NCBI GenBank assembly: GCA_945919795.1
Contig: CAMEJJ010000022.1
Span: 1 to 52,644, forward strand
Length of the DNA stretch: 52,644 nt
From: an uncultured Lachnospiraceae bacterium
GTDB taxonomy: Bacteria > Bacillota > Clostridia > Lachnospirales > Lachnospiraceae
Direction: 5' to 3'
Shown here: positions 43,604 through 51,953 of the stretch, piece by piece
How the letters are laid out: the number at the start of each line of letters is the position of its first letter
Numbering within the stretch: position 1 is the stretch's first letter
Position numbers and translations under genes: made by a program
The notes under the pieces: model-generated
The model's input: only the letters and a program-made list of their open reading frames with translations
Told to the model about the DNA's origin: nothing
Database searches by the model: none

Positions 43604-44506
43604 TTATACATATTTTAAATATGTTCGCATCATCTCTAAGATAACTTTTATATTTCCCCGGAAAAGCAACGTATATTCTGCCACAAAAAAGTAACCGCAC
43701 TGCTCGCAAAGACCGGGTACCTCAATGCATCTTCCGCAGGTAGAAAGTTTACCATTCTCCATTACAACACATTGATAACAAGGTGTTGGAAAATTATTAT
43801 TGATCAAATAAGGGAACACACTCTTAAGATTAAAAATTGGTGCGCCTTCCTTCATCATCTGCCCAATAGTTTCACAACAGGCAGCCTTTTCTTCTTTGGA
43901 CAAAGCAAGTTCCTTTGTGTCCGGATAGGGCGTATGAAAATTAAAAGAAACTGCTCTTACGTTTTTCGTATCTCTTGCAATTTCACAAACCTTACCAACA
44001 GCTTTCTTATTTATCTGATTAATTGCCATATAGAAGCATATATTGTCCGAAGTAGCCTTACTTATATTTTCCATAATTTTATCATAAGTATCTCCACGTA
44101 CTTCGTTATGTCTTTTCTTATCGCCATCAAGACTAAGCAGAATTAAATCTGCCTCCGGCAAATCAAGCGGATAGGTTCCATTTGTCACAACATTCACAAT
44201 TAAAAAGCCCATTCTTTTTGCTTCTATAACAAGATCACGAAGTCCTTTATCTCCGTCTCTCCAAAGGAAGGTTTCTCCACCACAAAAGAAAAGAATTCTA
44301 ATTCCCATGGAATAAAGCTGTTGCATTTCCTGATGTATTTGCTCATATGGATGAACAATTGCTGTAATATTGTTCACAGAGCAATGCTTACATTTCAAAT
44401 TACACTTGTCAGTAACAATGATTGTTCCAAGAACGGGATCTTTTTTCCTAAATAAAATTGTCTTGATACCAAATCCGGCAAAATGTAAAAAAGATGATAC
44501 CTTCAT
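43604..44506 (-). CDS. Radical SAM protein with cysteine-rich C-terminus
   Basis: 300 residues from the ATG at 44506; an upstream ATG at 44554 would add 16 residues but has no ribosome site and lies in a leader duplicated elsewhere (see repeat entries), whereas AGAGGGG precedes 44506. The motif VTDKCNLKCKHC is C-x3-C-x2-C, followed by FFCGGETF, VVTNGTY and LLSLDG. At the C-terminus six cysteines (CYQC ... CGRC ... CEQC) suggest auxiliary iron-sulphur clusters (SPASM/twitch-like). The substrate is unknown. It lies between DUF6688 and the HemW-like gene. Confidence 0.8.
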   Translation of the reverse strand: MKVSSFLHFAGFGIKTILFRKKDPVLGTIIVTDKCNLKCKHCSVNNITAIVHPYEQIHQEMQQLYSMGIRILFFCGGETFLWRDGDKGLRDLVIEAKRMGFLIVNVVTNGTYPLDLPEADLILLSLDGDKKRHNEVRGDTYDKIMENISKATSDNICFYMAINQINKKAVGKVCEIARDTKNVRAVSFNFHTPYPDTKELALSKEEKAACCETIGQMMKEGAPIFNLKSVFPYLINNNFPTPCYQCVVMENGKLSTCGRCIEVPGLCEQCGYFFVAEYTLLFRGNIKVILEMMRTYLKYV

Positions 44507-44524
44507 ACTTTTCTTATCCCCTCT

Positions 44525-44558
44525 GTTATCCTTTATAGATATTCTAAATGCCATAACA
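44525..44558. repeat. Leader duplication, copy A
   Basis: Minus-strand block reading ATGGCATTTAG... just before the radical SAM gene, identical over 34 bp to copy B at 45787 and similar over ~15 more. The two copies are direct repeats 1.26 kb apart with the DUF6688 gene between them. Confidence 0.8.
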
Positions 44559-44635
44559 ACAAAAGCAATAGATATATCCTAAAAGCAGTCAGTATTTCAA
44601 AATATAATACCAATAATATATACAAAAGATTTATT

Positions 44636-45724
44636 TCATTTTTTATACTGTCTATTTATCCTCTTTTCCGGATGTAAATCTACCAAATATAGAAAAATAA
44701 GAAACGCCCATTCAAGCGGCTTCATCAAAAGATAAACGATATCTGCTCTAAGAGGACTGGTGATATATCTTGACACAGGATAACCATAAGTATCATAAAA
44801 GTGACGAATACTCCTATGAAATTTAGGAAATTTTTCCTGAATAACTTCTTCAAATGCATTAGCAATACAAAGCTGCCTGTTCACAACAATCGTCTCACCT
44901 CTTCGTGAACCTAAACGCAGTGGTTTGACTATTTTCTTATGTCCTCCTGCTGCAATTGTGCAAAGATAATGACCATCATAATCTATCGGGGGCGGAGGAA
45001 CCTGTTTGGAAAATGTCCAATCTGCAGTATCCGTAAATGCTTTTATTGGTGCATCCAATCCCTGTCCGGCCAATACAAATATAATTTCAAGTATTGCAAT
45101 AATGAAAAACAGGCTGACAAAAACAATCATCGTATATTTAGAAAAGCTTGTCATTCTTAAAAACAACCATTGAAATAACTTATTTTCGCTTGCATCAGCA
45201 TCTTTACTTACAGCTATCTTCACCTGCTGTATTATTTGCCTTCGTATAACAGAAGCAGACAACATTAGAATATTCGCATGATACACATATAAAAGCCAAC
45301 TTATTTCACTTATATTTTTATAAATTTGTATAGCATATACTATTTGAAATATATTGAGTAATATCAATGCGGCAACAGATATCACAGAAATCAATGGTGG
45401 AAGTTTTTCTGCTTTTACAAACAATAACGTAAAAAATCCTGCAAATCCCAAAAGAATAATCACTTTTGCAAACCATACATATTCAGAAAAAATACTATTG
45501 TGAATCTGAATTTTATTTATTTGTACATACCAGTCTCCGGCCTCATCAAATTCCAACATATGAAGAATCATATATAATATTCCACCAACCAAAACCGTTA
45601 AACTCGATATTAGTTTTTCTTTCTCCGGTTCGGATGAAAAGCAATTATTTATATTCAATATTGTCAGAACACCTGGTATCACAAACGCTATAATTCCCGA
45701 AATTATAATTATGATTGCAGCCAT
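44636..45724 (-). CDS. DUF6688 membrane protein
   Basis: 362 residues from ATG 45724, 8 nt after GAAGG. Five or six TM helices (~4-24, 45-61, 85-106, 113-133, 138-160, 198-221) are followed by a conserved C-terminal domain (~245-360): HYLCTIAAGGHKK, PLRLGSRRGETIVVNRQL, ANAFEEVI and RHFYDTYGYPVSRYI. The latter is the DUF6688 signature as I remember it. Function unknown. It sits inside the block bounded by the duplicated leader. Confidence 0.75.
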   Translation of the reverse strand: MAAIIIIISGIIAFVIPGVLTILNINNCFSSEPEKEKLISSLTVLVGGILYMILHMLEFDEAGDWYVQINKIQIHNSIFSEYVWFAKVIILLGFAGFFTLLFVKAEKLPPLISVISVAALILLNIFQIVYAIQIYKNISEISWLLYVYHANILMLSASVIRRQIIQQVKIAVSKDADASENKLFQWLFLRMTSFSKYTMIVFVSLFFIIAILEIIFVLAGQGLDAPIKAFTDTADWTFSKQVPPPPIDYDGHYLCTIAAGGHKKIVKPLRLGSRRGETIVVNRQLCIANAFEEVIQEKFPKFHRSIRHFYDTYGYPVSRYITSPLRADIVYLLMKPLEWAFLIFLYLVDLHPEKRINRQYKK

Positions 45725-45786
45725 CCTAATCACCTTCCCGACTATTACCTATTTACATTAGTAAACGCTTAAATAAAAATACCTCC

Positions 45787-45820
45787 GTTATCCTTTATAG
45801 ATATTCTAAATGCCATAACA
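45787..45820. repeat. Leader duplication, copy B
   Basis: Second copy of the 34-bp block. Here it opens a 15-codon frame (MAFRISIKDNGGIFI then stop) with an internal GGAGGT. It lies upstream of the DUF6688 gene by ~65 bp. Confidence 0.8.
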
Positions 45821-45917
45821 TCGAAAAGCAATAGACAGATTAAACCCTATTTTGGCGTTCTAAGATCTTTTTTCTTTGTCACCATAAAGTCGTTTCATCA
45901 TCACCAATAAAAATGAA

Positions 45918-46553
45918 TTAACGAAGAACATTTGATCTCGAATAAATATAAAACAATTCCTGCGTGTATGAATATTTCTTTTCCATCTGTTCGAAGGTAC
46001 TATCAAACTCTTCAAAACCACTCTCATCCATCTGATGGGCCGGGCTCTCAATATATTTCCATTTCTTCCCGGAAAGAGCATTTTCTTTTAATTCCTTTAC
46101 CATGAGTGCAACAGGATATACGTCATCATCCAGGCAAACATTATATCTTTTACAATTTTTGAAACCATAACAGGCATAGTTTTCGGGATTTCCATAGATT
46201 GCAACCGTGTCGTATCCCATTTCCTTTGCTGCTTCCAGTGAATGATAAAGAAGTTTTCTTCCGTATCCTTTTCTCTGATAATCCGGATGAATCGTAAACG
46301 GGCCAAAGGACAATATCTTTTTCTCCGTTCCATCCGTCGCAACAAGTTTTGCTTTAACATACAGAATGTGTCCAATTATTTGTCCATTCTCTTCCATAAC
46401 AAAATCAAGTTCAGGAATATAATCTTCACTTTTTCTAACCTGATGAGCAAAATAATGTTCATTGCATCCCGGCACAGCAAGATTCCAAAATGCTTTTTTT
46501 ATCATTTCTTCTACAACTCTATAATCTTCCGGTTTTTCATTTCTTATTATCAT
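45918..46553 (-). CDS. GNAT family N-acetyltransferase (YhbS-like)
   Basis: 211 residues from ATG 46553, with GGAG 6-8 nt upstream. The acetyl-CoA site is HPDYQRKGYGRKLLYHSLEAAKEMGY, preceded by the strand LSFGPFTI and followed by VAIYGNPENYACYGFK, as in YhbS-type acetyltransferases. A C-terminal ~55 residues extend beyond the domain. The substrate is unknown. Confidence 0.87.
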   Translation of the reverse strand: MIIRNEKPEDYRVVEEMIKKAFWNLAVPGCNEHYFAHQVRKSEDYIPELDFVMEENGQIIGHILYVKAKLVATDGTEKKILSFGPFTIHPDYQRKGYGRKLLYHSLEAAKEMGYDTVAIYGNPENYACYGFKNCKRYNVCLDDDVYPVALMVKELKENALSGKKWKYIESPAHQMDESGFEEFDSTFEQMEKKYSYTQELFYIYSRSNVLR

Positions 46554-46620
46554 TTCCTGCTCCTTCCATAAATACATTGGCCAAAACTGCTAACTTCATT
46601 CTCCAATTTAAATATACAAC

Positions 46621-46666
46621 AAAAAATTCTTCCACACATCTATTATAATAAATGTATGGAAGAATT
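46621..46666 (-). terminator. Terminator of the sigma/anti-sigma operon
   Basis: AATTCTTCCATACAT / ATGTGTGGAAGAATT (15 bp, one G-T pair) followed by six T on the minus strand, just after the anti-sigma gene. Confidence 0.9.
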
Positions 46667-46676
46667 GCCTTAACAA

Positions 46677-47630
46677 CTAATCTATCTTCTCCATCAAATA
46701 TCCATATGTGTAACTTTCTTCTTCAGATGTAACAAATCTTGTAAGATTATCCCACTGGAGATATCCATTTTCATCAGACGGAACAAAAATTTTTCCGGTT
46801 TTTAATTTGTAGTGATGTGTTTCCGTACTACCATCTAAGAATGTGACTTCAATCGTAAGCGTTGCACCATTTACCTGATCTACATCCTCGTGATAAGCTG
46901 CCTGATCATCATCATTCTTGCTCCGCAATTCTTTCGGAATTGACATACCGAATAACATTTTGTCATTATAAGCACCTTCATAGGTATCACCTTCTACTAC
47001 CAAATGCTCATAGTGATATGGAATTGGTTCGTTAGCAGTCGCTTCATCATAATTAAAATCCGCATCGGCTATCATTTCATACGATTCACCTTCACCGCTT
47101 GCTGTAGCACTTTGGGCTTTCTCATATTCGGCATCGCCTTCATAAATAGATATTGCCGAATAGAGATTACATTTGTCAGTAACAATTTTTACCTTTTCGA
47201 TATTTTGTCCCGAAATTACGAATCTACCATCCAGATACTCCGAACTTCCAACACGTGCCACAACGGCGCTAAGTCCCACAACATCTCCGGAAGAAACTTC
47301 CTCCGGTAATTCTGCTGCATGTGTTGTAATAACAAATAGATTATGTCCTGCAACACTATATCCGTCATTTACATCAGCCGTTTCATCCGATAATGCATTA
47401 TGTTCCTCGTTCACATTAGCAGTTTCATCTCCTCCTGCTTTTGAAAAACCACCGAAGTATCCTCCGGTCACAACCAATGTCAGTGCTGCACACGCTACAA
47501 GTCCTGATGTGATTATTTTTTTCATATTCATTTTACGATCCCTAACCTTTCTCCGAATTTGAATTTCTGAATCATCAATTTCTGGAGAAAGGGCCTGCTT
47601 TAAGATTTGATCTAATCTTTCATCCGTCAT
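46677..47630 (-). CDS. Putative membrane anti-sigma factor
   Basis: 317 residues. A short cytoplasmic N-terminus (~1-35; MTDERLDQILKQAL) is followed by one TM helix (~38-60) and a large external domain (~80-317) ending in HHYKLKTGKIFVPSDENGY. The first 11 bp overlap the ECF sigma gene, and the cytoplasmic part is the size expected of a sigma-binding helix set, so an anti-sigma role is inferred by position. The external domain is of an unrecognised type; it would sense an envelope signal. Confidence 0.72.
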   Translation of the reverse strand: MTDERLDQILKQALSPEIDDSEIQIRRKVRDRKMNMKKIITSGLVACAALTLVVTGGYFGGFSKAGGDETANVNEEHNALSDETADVNDGYSVAGHNLFVITTHAAELPEEVSSGDVVGLSAVVARVGSSEYLDGRFVISGQNIEKVKIVTDKCNLYSAISIYEGDAEYEKAQSATASGEGESYEMIADADFNYDEATANEPIPYHYEHLVVEGDTYEGAYNDKMLFGMSIPKELRSKNDDDQAAYHEDVDQVNGATLTIEVTFLDGSTETHHYKLKTGKIFVPSDENGYLQWDNLTRFVTSEEESYTYGYLMEKID

Positions 47631-48159
47631 ATCCTAACGCCTCCAGTTCTTTTTTTAACAATTGTTTTGCCTTATTCATGCGACTTTTAACCGTTCCTTC
47701 GGGTATCTGTAATACTCCTGCTATTTCTTTGATGGGCAAATCTGCTGAATAATACAAATGTATGGGCATTCTATATTTCTCCGATAAATTTGCAACTATT
47801 TGTTGAATCATATTCTTCTCGTCTTCTTGTATGATGCAACTCTCCGGGGACACAGCAGACATATCTGCAATAGTCGGATTACCCTCGTTTTCCATACAAT
47901 CAATTCTTTCCATGGGTATCAATCGATTCCTGTTCGCATACTTTTTCTTTTTGTTTTTCCAAAGCAAAATAGATATTGATAAAGCATAGCTTTTTACATT
48001 CTGTTGGATGTCCAATTGTTGTCTTTTCTTAAGCAGCTTAAGCATTGTATCCTGGTACAACTCATCTCCGGCATCTTTATCACCGCAAGTCATCCTGCAG
48101 AACCTCAATATGTCCTTTCCGTTATCCCGGACAAATTGCTCGAATTCACAATTATTCAT
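47620..48159 (-). CDS. ECF-type RNA polymerase sigma factor
   Basis: 179 residues from ATG 48159; a GTG one codon upstream is equally placed behind AAGGAT. Region 2 (~5-70: FVRDNGKDILRFCRMTCGDKDAGDELYQDTMLKLLKK) and region 4 (~115-175: LSEKYRMPIHLYYSADLPIKEIAGVLQIPEGTVKSRMNKAKQLLKKEL) are both complete, with no region 1 or 3. It is cotranscribed with the membrane protein that follows, its likely anti-sigma. Confidence 0.94.
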   Translation of the reverse strand: MNNCEFEQFVRDNGKDILRFCRMTCGDKDAGDELYQDTMLKLLKKRQQLDIQQNVKSYALSISILLWKNKKKKYANRNRLIPMERIDCMENEGNPTIADMSAVSPESCIIQEDEKNMIQQIVANLSEKYRMPIHLYYSADLPIKEIAGVLQIPEGTVKSRMNKAKQLLKKELEALGYDG

Positions 48160-48227
48160 CACAAGTTATCCTTTTTCCTTTCTCCCTCTAGTCGACCATA
48201 AGGATTTTGCCCTTATGCTTATATATT

Positions 48228-48249
48228 GTCGTAACTTTTATAAAGGTTC
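48228..48249 (-). promoter_or_regulatory. Possible autoregulated ECF promoter
   Basis: GAAC (48249-48246) and CGAC (48231-48228) with a 14-nt interval, ~70 nt upstream of the sigma start. The elements resemble ECF -35 and -10 cores but the spacing is short, so this is tentative. Confidence 0.3.
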
Positions 48250-48278
48250 GTTTTGGGGGAATAAAAAATATTTATAAT

Positions 48279-48306
48279 AAAAAAGGCAGTCCGGTTAAAG
48301 ACTGCC
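48279..48306 (-). terminator. Terminator overlapping the end of the membrane-protein gene
   Basis: GGCAGTC (5' arm, inside the last codons GGC AGT CTT) pairs with GACTGCC, followed by six T. The stop codon TAA lies in the hairpin loop. Confidence 0.92.
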
Positions 48307-48963
48307 GTGATTCTCTGAGCGATTCTGATATTTTAATAATATTTCTTGATGTTTCATCAAATATCTATATTTATATATATTAAATATACCAATTAGTGTC
48401 AAATATGAAAGAAAGAAACATAAAATACATAATATTTCCAATGCCTTTCGATTGCTTATGTCATTCAGAAAAGTTCGAGCCACTGCTACTCCTAATACCC
48501 CAAATAAAATAAAGGAAATACCTTTATTCGTATTTTTTATACCATAATCATCCTTCTTATTTATTTGATTTTTAATTATATAGCCATACAGTATAAACAT
48601 CAAAACATAACCTACACTTACAACACATATAATGATGTTCCTCTCTTTTCCACTAAATAGGTGAAGCAATATATCTATTCCTATCAACCCCAATTCCCAA
48701 GAAAAAGATACTGAAAAAATACCGTTATAAAGAATATACTGTATTCCTTCAATGGGTTTTCCTTTTCCTACGGTAATTACAAAAATCAAATATAAAAGGG
48801 TGGGGAATAGACATAGTAATAAAAATAAAAAATTATGTCTTTCAATCACAATAAGTGGCAAAGAAATAAGTAAAATAAGTATTCCATTTTCTATCTGTTT
48901 TGGAACGGAAATCCTTTCTTCAATTCCTAACAATATATACTTTTCAAAATTGTCTTCTTTCAT
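48295..48963 (-). CDS. Multi-pass membrane protein of unknown function
   Basis: 222 residues from ATG 48963, with AAGGAAAG upstream; a longer frame with 16 more residues overlaps the terminator stem and is rejected. About six TM helices, a basic central loop (KNQINKKDDYGIKNTNKG) and no recognised motif. Low GC compared with neighbours. The terminator hairpin is built into its 3' end. Confidence 0.7.
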   Translation of the reverse strand: MKEDNFEKYILLGIEERISVPKQIENGILILLISLPLIVIERHNFLFLLLCLFPTLLYLIFVITVGKGKPIEGIQYILYNGIFSVSFSWELGLIGIDILLHLFSGKERNIIICVVSVGYVLMFILYGYIIKNQINKKDDYGIKNTNKGISFILFGVLGVAVARTFLNDISNRKALEILCILCFFLSYLTLIGIFNIYKYRYLMKHQEILLKYQNRSENHGSL

Positions 48964-48997
48964 TTCTACTTTCCTTTTTCCTGCATTATTCCTTAAA

Positions 48998-49037
48998 TAT
49001 AAAAATCTCATCTACTATTATAGATGAGATTTTTATA
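48998..49037. terminator. Bidirectional terminator
   Basis: Perfect 17-bp stem with six-nt loop: TATAAAAATCTCATCTA (48998-49014) and its complement (49021-49037). T-runs in both directions fit the 3' end of the SUKH-3 gene. Confidence 0.88.
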
Positions 49038-49091
49038 AATTAATATTTTTTTACACGAAATGGTATTTTTGTTGTACGAAATGGAAAGAAC

Positions 49092-49619
49092 TCACAATTT
49101 TATCAAGCTAACCTCGTTTGGTTCATGCGCTATTATTTCATGCATAATAAGTTCAATAATATTATCAAATCTAAGCACTTCTTCATCATACTCATGAGTG
49201 CATAATATTTTTCCACTTTCTCCAATCCATACCCTTGCAGGATAGTAATATCCTATTTCTCCAATCATACACACATTTGTGTCATATTTTTTAACTGCCG
49301 CATACTCTTCAGATTCTAATTTACCATCCACATCATCATACATGTAGTCATATACATCTGTACGAAACGATTTAGGATATGGGAATAAAATAAATTCAAA
49401 GTCCGGACCTCTATTTGTTTTATCTGTATCAAAATACCAATATTCCATTATTTTATAATATTCCGAAATAAAGTCCCTTGCTTTCTTAGTTAAAGTAATA
49501 CCATATTTGTTATAGTATTGTACTACCTCATCAATATTTTCTCTTCTTTCTGGATACCAACCAGCTCTCTCAAGAATCGTCAATATTTTTTCTTCGATCG
49601 TTCCATTTACTTTAAACAA
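49092..49619 (-). CDS. SUKH-3 domain immunity-type protein
   Basis: 175 residues. An N-terminal helix with ERAGWYPERRENIDEVVQYY and LTKKARDFISEYY, then GPDFEFILFPYPKSFRT, MIGEIGYYYPARVWIGESGKILCTHEYDEEVLRFDNIIELI, follows the SUKH-3 layout (GW, F-P, P-IGE-G, W/I-G-E-S-G). SUKH proteins neutralise nuclease or other toxins of polymorphic toxin systems. No matching toxin lies directly beside it; the nuclease-like gene at 50579 is the only nearby candidate. AT-rich, like the following block. Confidence 0.8.
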   Translation of the reverse strand: MFKVNGTIEEKILTILERAGWYPERRENIDEVVQYYNKYGITLTKKARDFISEYYKIMEYWYFDTDKTNRGPDFEFILFPYPKSFRTDVYDYMYDDVDGKLESEEYAAVKKYDTNVCMIGEIGYYYPARVWIGESGKILCTHEYDEEVLRFDNIIELIMHEIIAHEPNEVSLIKL

Positions 49620-49724
49620 TTTATCTCATCCTATCTTTTTACGTTTTGAAATATCATAAAGATACCACAATTACAACTTTTCCCTTCCTATCTTTTGTAT
49701 CTTGTAGTCTTTTTCAAATAAGAT

Positions 49725-49782
49725 TCCTATTTACAAGGTTTCCGGAGAATAAATAGAGCACGCGACGAAGATCCAAGCAGAC
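49725..49782. repeat. Degenerate tRNA-3'-end-like repeat, copy 1
   Basis: On the minus strand it reads CTTGGATCTTCGTCGCGTGCTC followed by a TCTCCGGAAACCTTG segment, about 75% alike to copy 2 at 52514-52573. Both copies are direct repeats around a 2.7-kb block of genes. Confidence 0.5.
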
Positions 49783-49793
49783 AAGACTATCAC

Positions 49794-50492
49794 TTATACA
49801 TTCCATGGTTTCTTTCCATCAAGCCAACCATTTTCTTTCCAATACTCTGTCTCAACCTGCGAAGAATTCCATCCCTTTTTCTGCATCATTCCCATCATAT
49901 TAAACATAAATCTTGTCTTTATTCCTACAGATGGTTTTCTTTTTGAACACAGTTTCTTAGCTATTATATCTGCTTTTTTATCTATTGTTTTTTTCTTATC
50001 AGTTGCAACGCCATCCCAATTCATAGCCTGAACTGCAATACCATATTTGATTATCTTTGGTATCCCCATATAGAACAAACAATCCTCAACATCCTTCATT
50101 GCCGATTTTACCCCGGCTCCTGCCGATGTAGATACAATAACCGCCTTCTTACTAAACATTGATTTCATCGGCCTGTGAGACATCCACATATCAAAGGTCA
50201 AATCAAAGAATGACTTGAGCGGCGCTGACATATGCATACAATAAGTCGGCGTAGTAACAATAAGAATATCTGCTGCATCTATTGCATCAATAATCTTCTT
50301 TTTTTCAGAATAAAAAGGACACAACGATACATCTTCAATACACATGTAACATCCTGCACAAAAATGATTCAAATCTCTTGGAAAAAAGAATTCCGTAATC
50401 TCATTTTCTCCCTCGATCTTATCAGCAATAATGCGACCAATATGATAAGTACTTCCTTTATGATTTTGTCCATTAAGCATAACTATTTTCAT
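49794..50492 (-). CDS. Flavodoxin-fold NAD(P)H oxidoreductase
   Basis: 232 residues. The FMN phosphate loop follows the first strand (MLNGQNHKGSTYHIGR); CAGCYMCIEDVSLCPF carries cysteines typical of the NADPH-dependent FMN reductase-like enzymes of anaerobes, then TPTYCMHMSAPLKSFFD and STSAGAGVKSA. It would reduce flavin or a quinone or iron-sulphur partner. The start is an ATG 9 nt after GGAGG. It lies inside the block bounded by the tRNA-like repeats. Confidence 0.88.
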   Translation of the reverse strand: MKIVMLNGQNHKGSTYHIGRIIADKIEGENEITEFFFPRDLNHFCAGCYMCIEDVSLCPFYSEKKKIIDAIDAADILIVTTPTYCMHMSAPLKSFFDLTFDMWMSHRPMKSMFSKKAVIVSTSAGAGVKSAMKDVEDCLFYMGIPKIIKYGIAVQAMNWDGVATDKKKTIDKKADIIAKKLCSKRKPSVGIKTRFMFNMMGMMQKKGWNSSQVETEYWKENGWLDGKKPWNV

Positions 50493-50578
50493 CGAACTGT
50501 GCCTCCATACTCTCTATCATATAGGCTAGTCTTTTTGTTCTTGATAAACACATATATCCTCCCATATCTAAATCTAAT

Positions 50579-51604
50579 TTACTCATTTAATTTGTTATTT
50601 ACTGTATCCTTCACTGATTTAACTGTAGTAATCCTGTTTCCGGAACTTCTATCATTTTTTCGACTTTTGTATTCATCAAACCCTTTATCATGACTAACAA
50701 ACGTCACCTCCTGATTTCCCTTTTTTAGCAATCGACCAGCCTCAGCTTTAATTTGATTGTCAACCGCTTGGTCTCCTGGAGAAACTAGTTTTGATGATAC
50801 ATTAGGTCTATCTTGATATTTCATGTCAAATTTGCGTTTTGCTCCCTCTTGTGAAAAAATAGCCCTGACCATTATATCTTTTGTTGTATGTTCAATTCCT
50901 TTTTGTGCTTCATTAATATGATTATCGCCATCAATAAATATTGTGTGTGTTCTTTGCGTTTTGTTATTTTTTTTCGTCTCATTGATTTTGTTTGAACCTT
51001 TTCTTTTTTCTTCTTTGGGTATATTTGATAATTTTACAGATACGCTAGGAGAATGATTTGTATGTCTATATAAACATCCATTATCTATATTTGACAATGA
51101 ATTCAAATGAAAAGCTTTCTTCTGTGTACTTCGATTAAGAGAAAGTGCATAAGGATTTATAGATGATTTAATCACTACTTTTTTCTCTGGAATATCATGT
51201 TCATACTCTGAATCCTTTAACATATCATCATATTTCCGATTTATTATTTCTTCTAAGTCCTTTTCTACATCTTCTTCAACAATTCCCCAACTTTTCCCTA
51301 AATCATATTCTTCAATAAATTCTTCAATTTGATCCCGTGAAGGCATTTCATCGGGAATACCGAATGTTTTTTTTAATTGTACTAAATACTGTTTATATGA
51401 AGAGATAAATTTGCTTTTGTTTTTTAACATCAAAGATCTAATATCTTTCTTAACATCAGAAATAATTATCTGCCAGTCAATATACAAATTATATTCATCA
51501 ATAAAAGACTGAACTTCTTCGCTGGTAGGCATTTCATTAATACCATGAAAAAATTCTTTCAGCTTTTTTTTGTATTCTTTATAGTTATTTATTTTTTTCC
51601 CCAA
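50579..51604 (-). CDS. NYN/PIN-like nuclease with a duplicated N-terminal module
   Basis: 341 residues. Residues ~8-58 and ~70-120 are two copies of a ~50-residue module with the shared pattern Y-x3-LK-x2-F-x5-EMP...FI-x-EY-x-L-x3-W-x-I-x3-DV-x-KDI. A charged, Asn/Lys-rich linker follows (~125-215). From ~219 to 325 a NYN/PIN-type domain is seen: TIFIDGDNH (D225, D227), GDQAVDNQIKAEAG (D278, D282) and VSHDKGFDEY (D306), the acidic set of a metal-dependent RNase. No close family is recognised; ribonuclease activity is inferred. It is preceded by the DUF7660 gene, 38 bp upstream, so the two may form a toxin-immunity-like pair. Confidence 0.72.
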   Translation of the reverse strand: MGKKINNYKEYKKKLKEFFHGINEMPTSEEVQSFIDEYNLYIDWQIIISDVKKDIRSLMLKNKSKFISSYKQYLVQLKKTFGIPDEMPSRDQIEEFIEEYDLGKSWGIVEEDVEKDLEEIINRKYDDMLKDSEYEHDIPEKKVVIKSSINPYALSLNRSTQKKAFHLNSLSNIDNGCLYRHTNHSPSVSVKLSNIPKEEKRKGSNKINETKKNNKTQRTHTIFIDGDNHINEAQKGIEHTTKDIMVRAIFSQEGAKRKFDMKYQDRPNVSSKLVSPGDQAVDNQIKAEAGRLLKKGNQEVTFVSHDKGFDEYKSRKNDRSSGNRITTVKSVKDTVNNKLNE

Positions 51605-51642
51605 ATAAACTCTCCTGCCTTTCCCTTGAAAATTGGAACCTA

Positions 51643-51891
51643 TTATTCATAAATCTTTCCCATATACAACAATTTTGCAATGGTTTTATAATCTACTTTT
51701 TCCCAGTCAGTTTCTTCATCAAACATGGAGTAATCATCTACCCAACTTGCAATTTGTCCTAAGTAATCTGTTATGGTTATATTTGCCCATTCGCTTGGAT
51801 TCTCCTTTGCATCCATTGCTAAAGCAACAACAAAATTTAGAAAATCATCCATATTTTTAATTGCATTGATTTGTTCCACTGGATTATTCAT
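51643..51891 (-). CDS. DUF7660-like small acidic protein
   Basis: 82 residues from ATG 51891, 7 nt after AGGGGG; six further residues upstream are unlikely. The pattern DDFLNFVVALAMDAKENPSEWANITITDYLGQIASWVDD ... WEKVDYKTIAKLLYMGKIYE fits DUF7660, a small all-helical acidic family often seen near polymorphic toxins. The function is unknown; an immunity role for the nuclease encoded immediately downstream is an inference from position. Confidence 0.7.
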   Translation of the reverse strand: MNNPVEQINAIKNMDDFLNFVVALAMDAKENPSEWANITITDYLGQIASWVDDYSMFDEETDWEKVDYKTIAKLLYMGKIYE

Positions 51892-51953
51892 AGCTGTCCC
51901 CCTATTCACATTTAAATCGGGTTTTACCCATTCGACAAATCCCGATTTTTGTA

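Noticed and set aside
43593-43709. 39-residue N-terminal extension of the HemW-like protein
   Set aside because: Overlaps the upstream radical SAM gene and has no ribosome site; GGGAG precedes the ATG at 43592.
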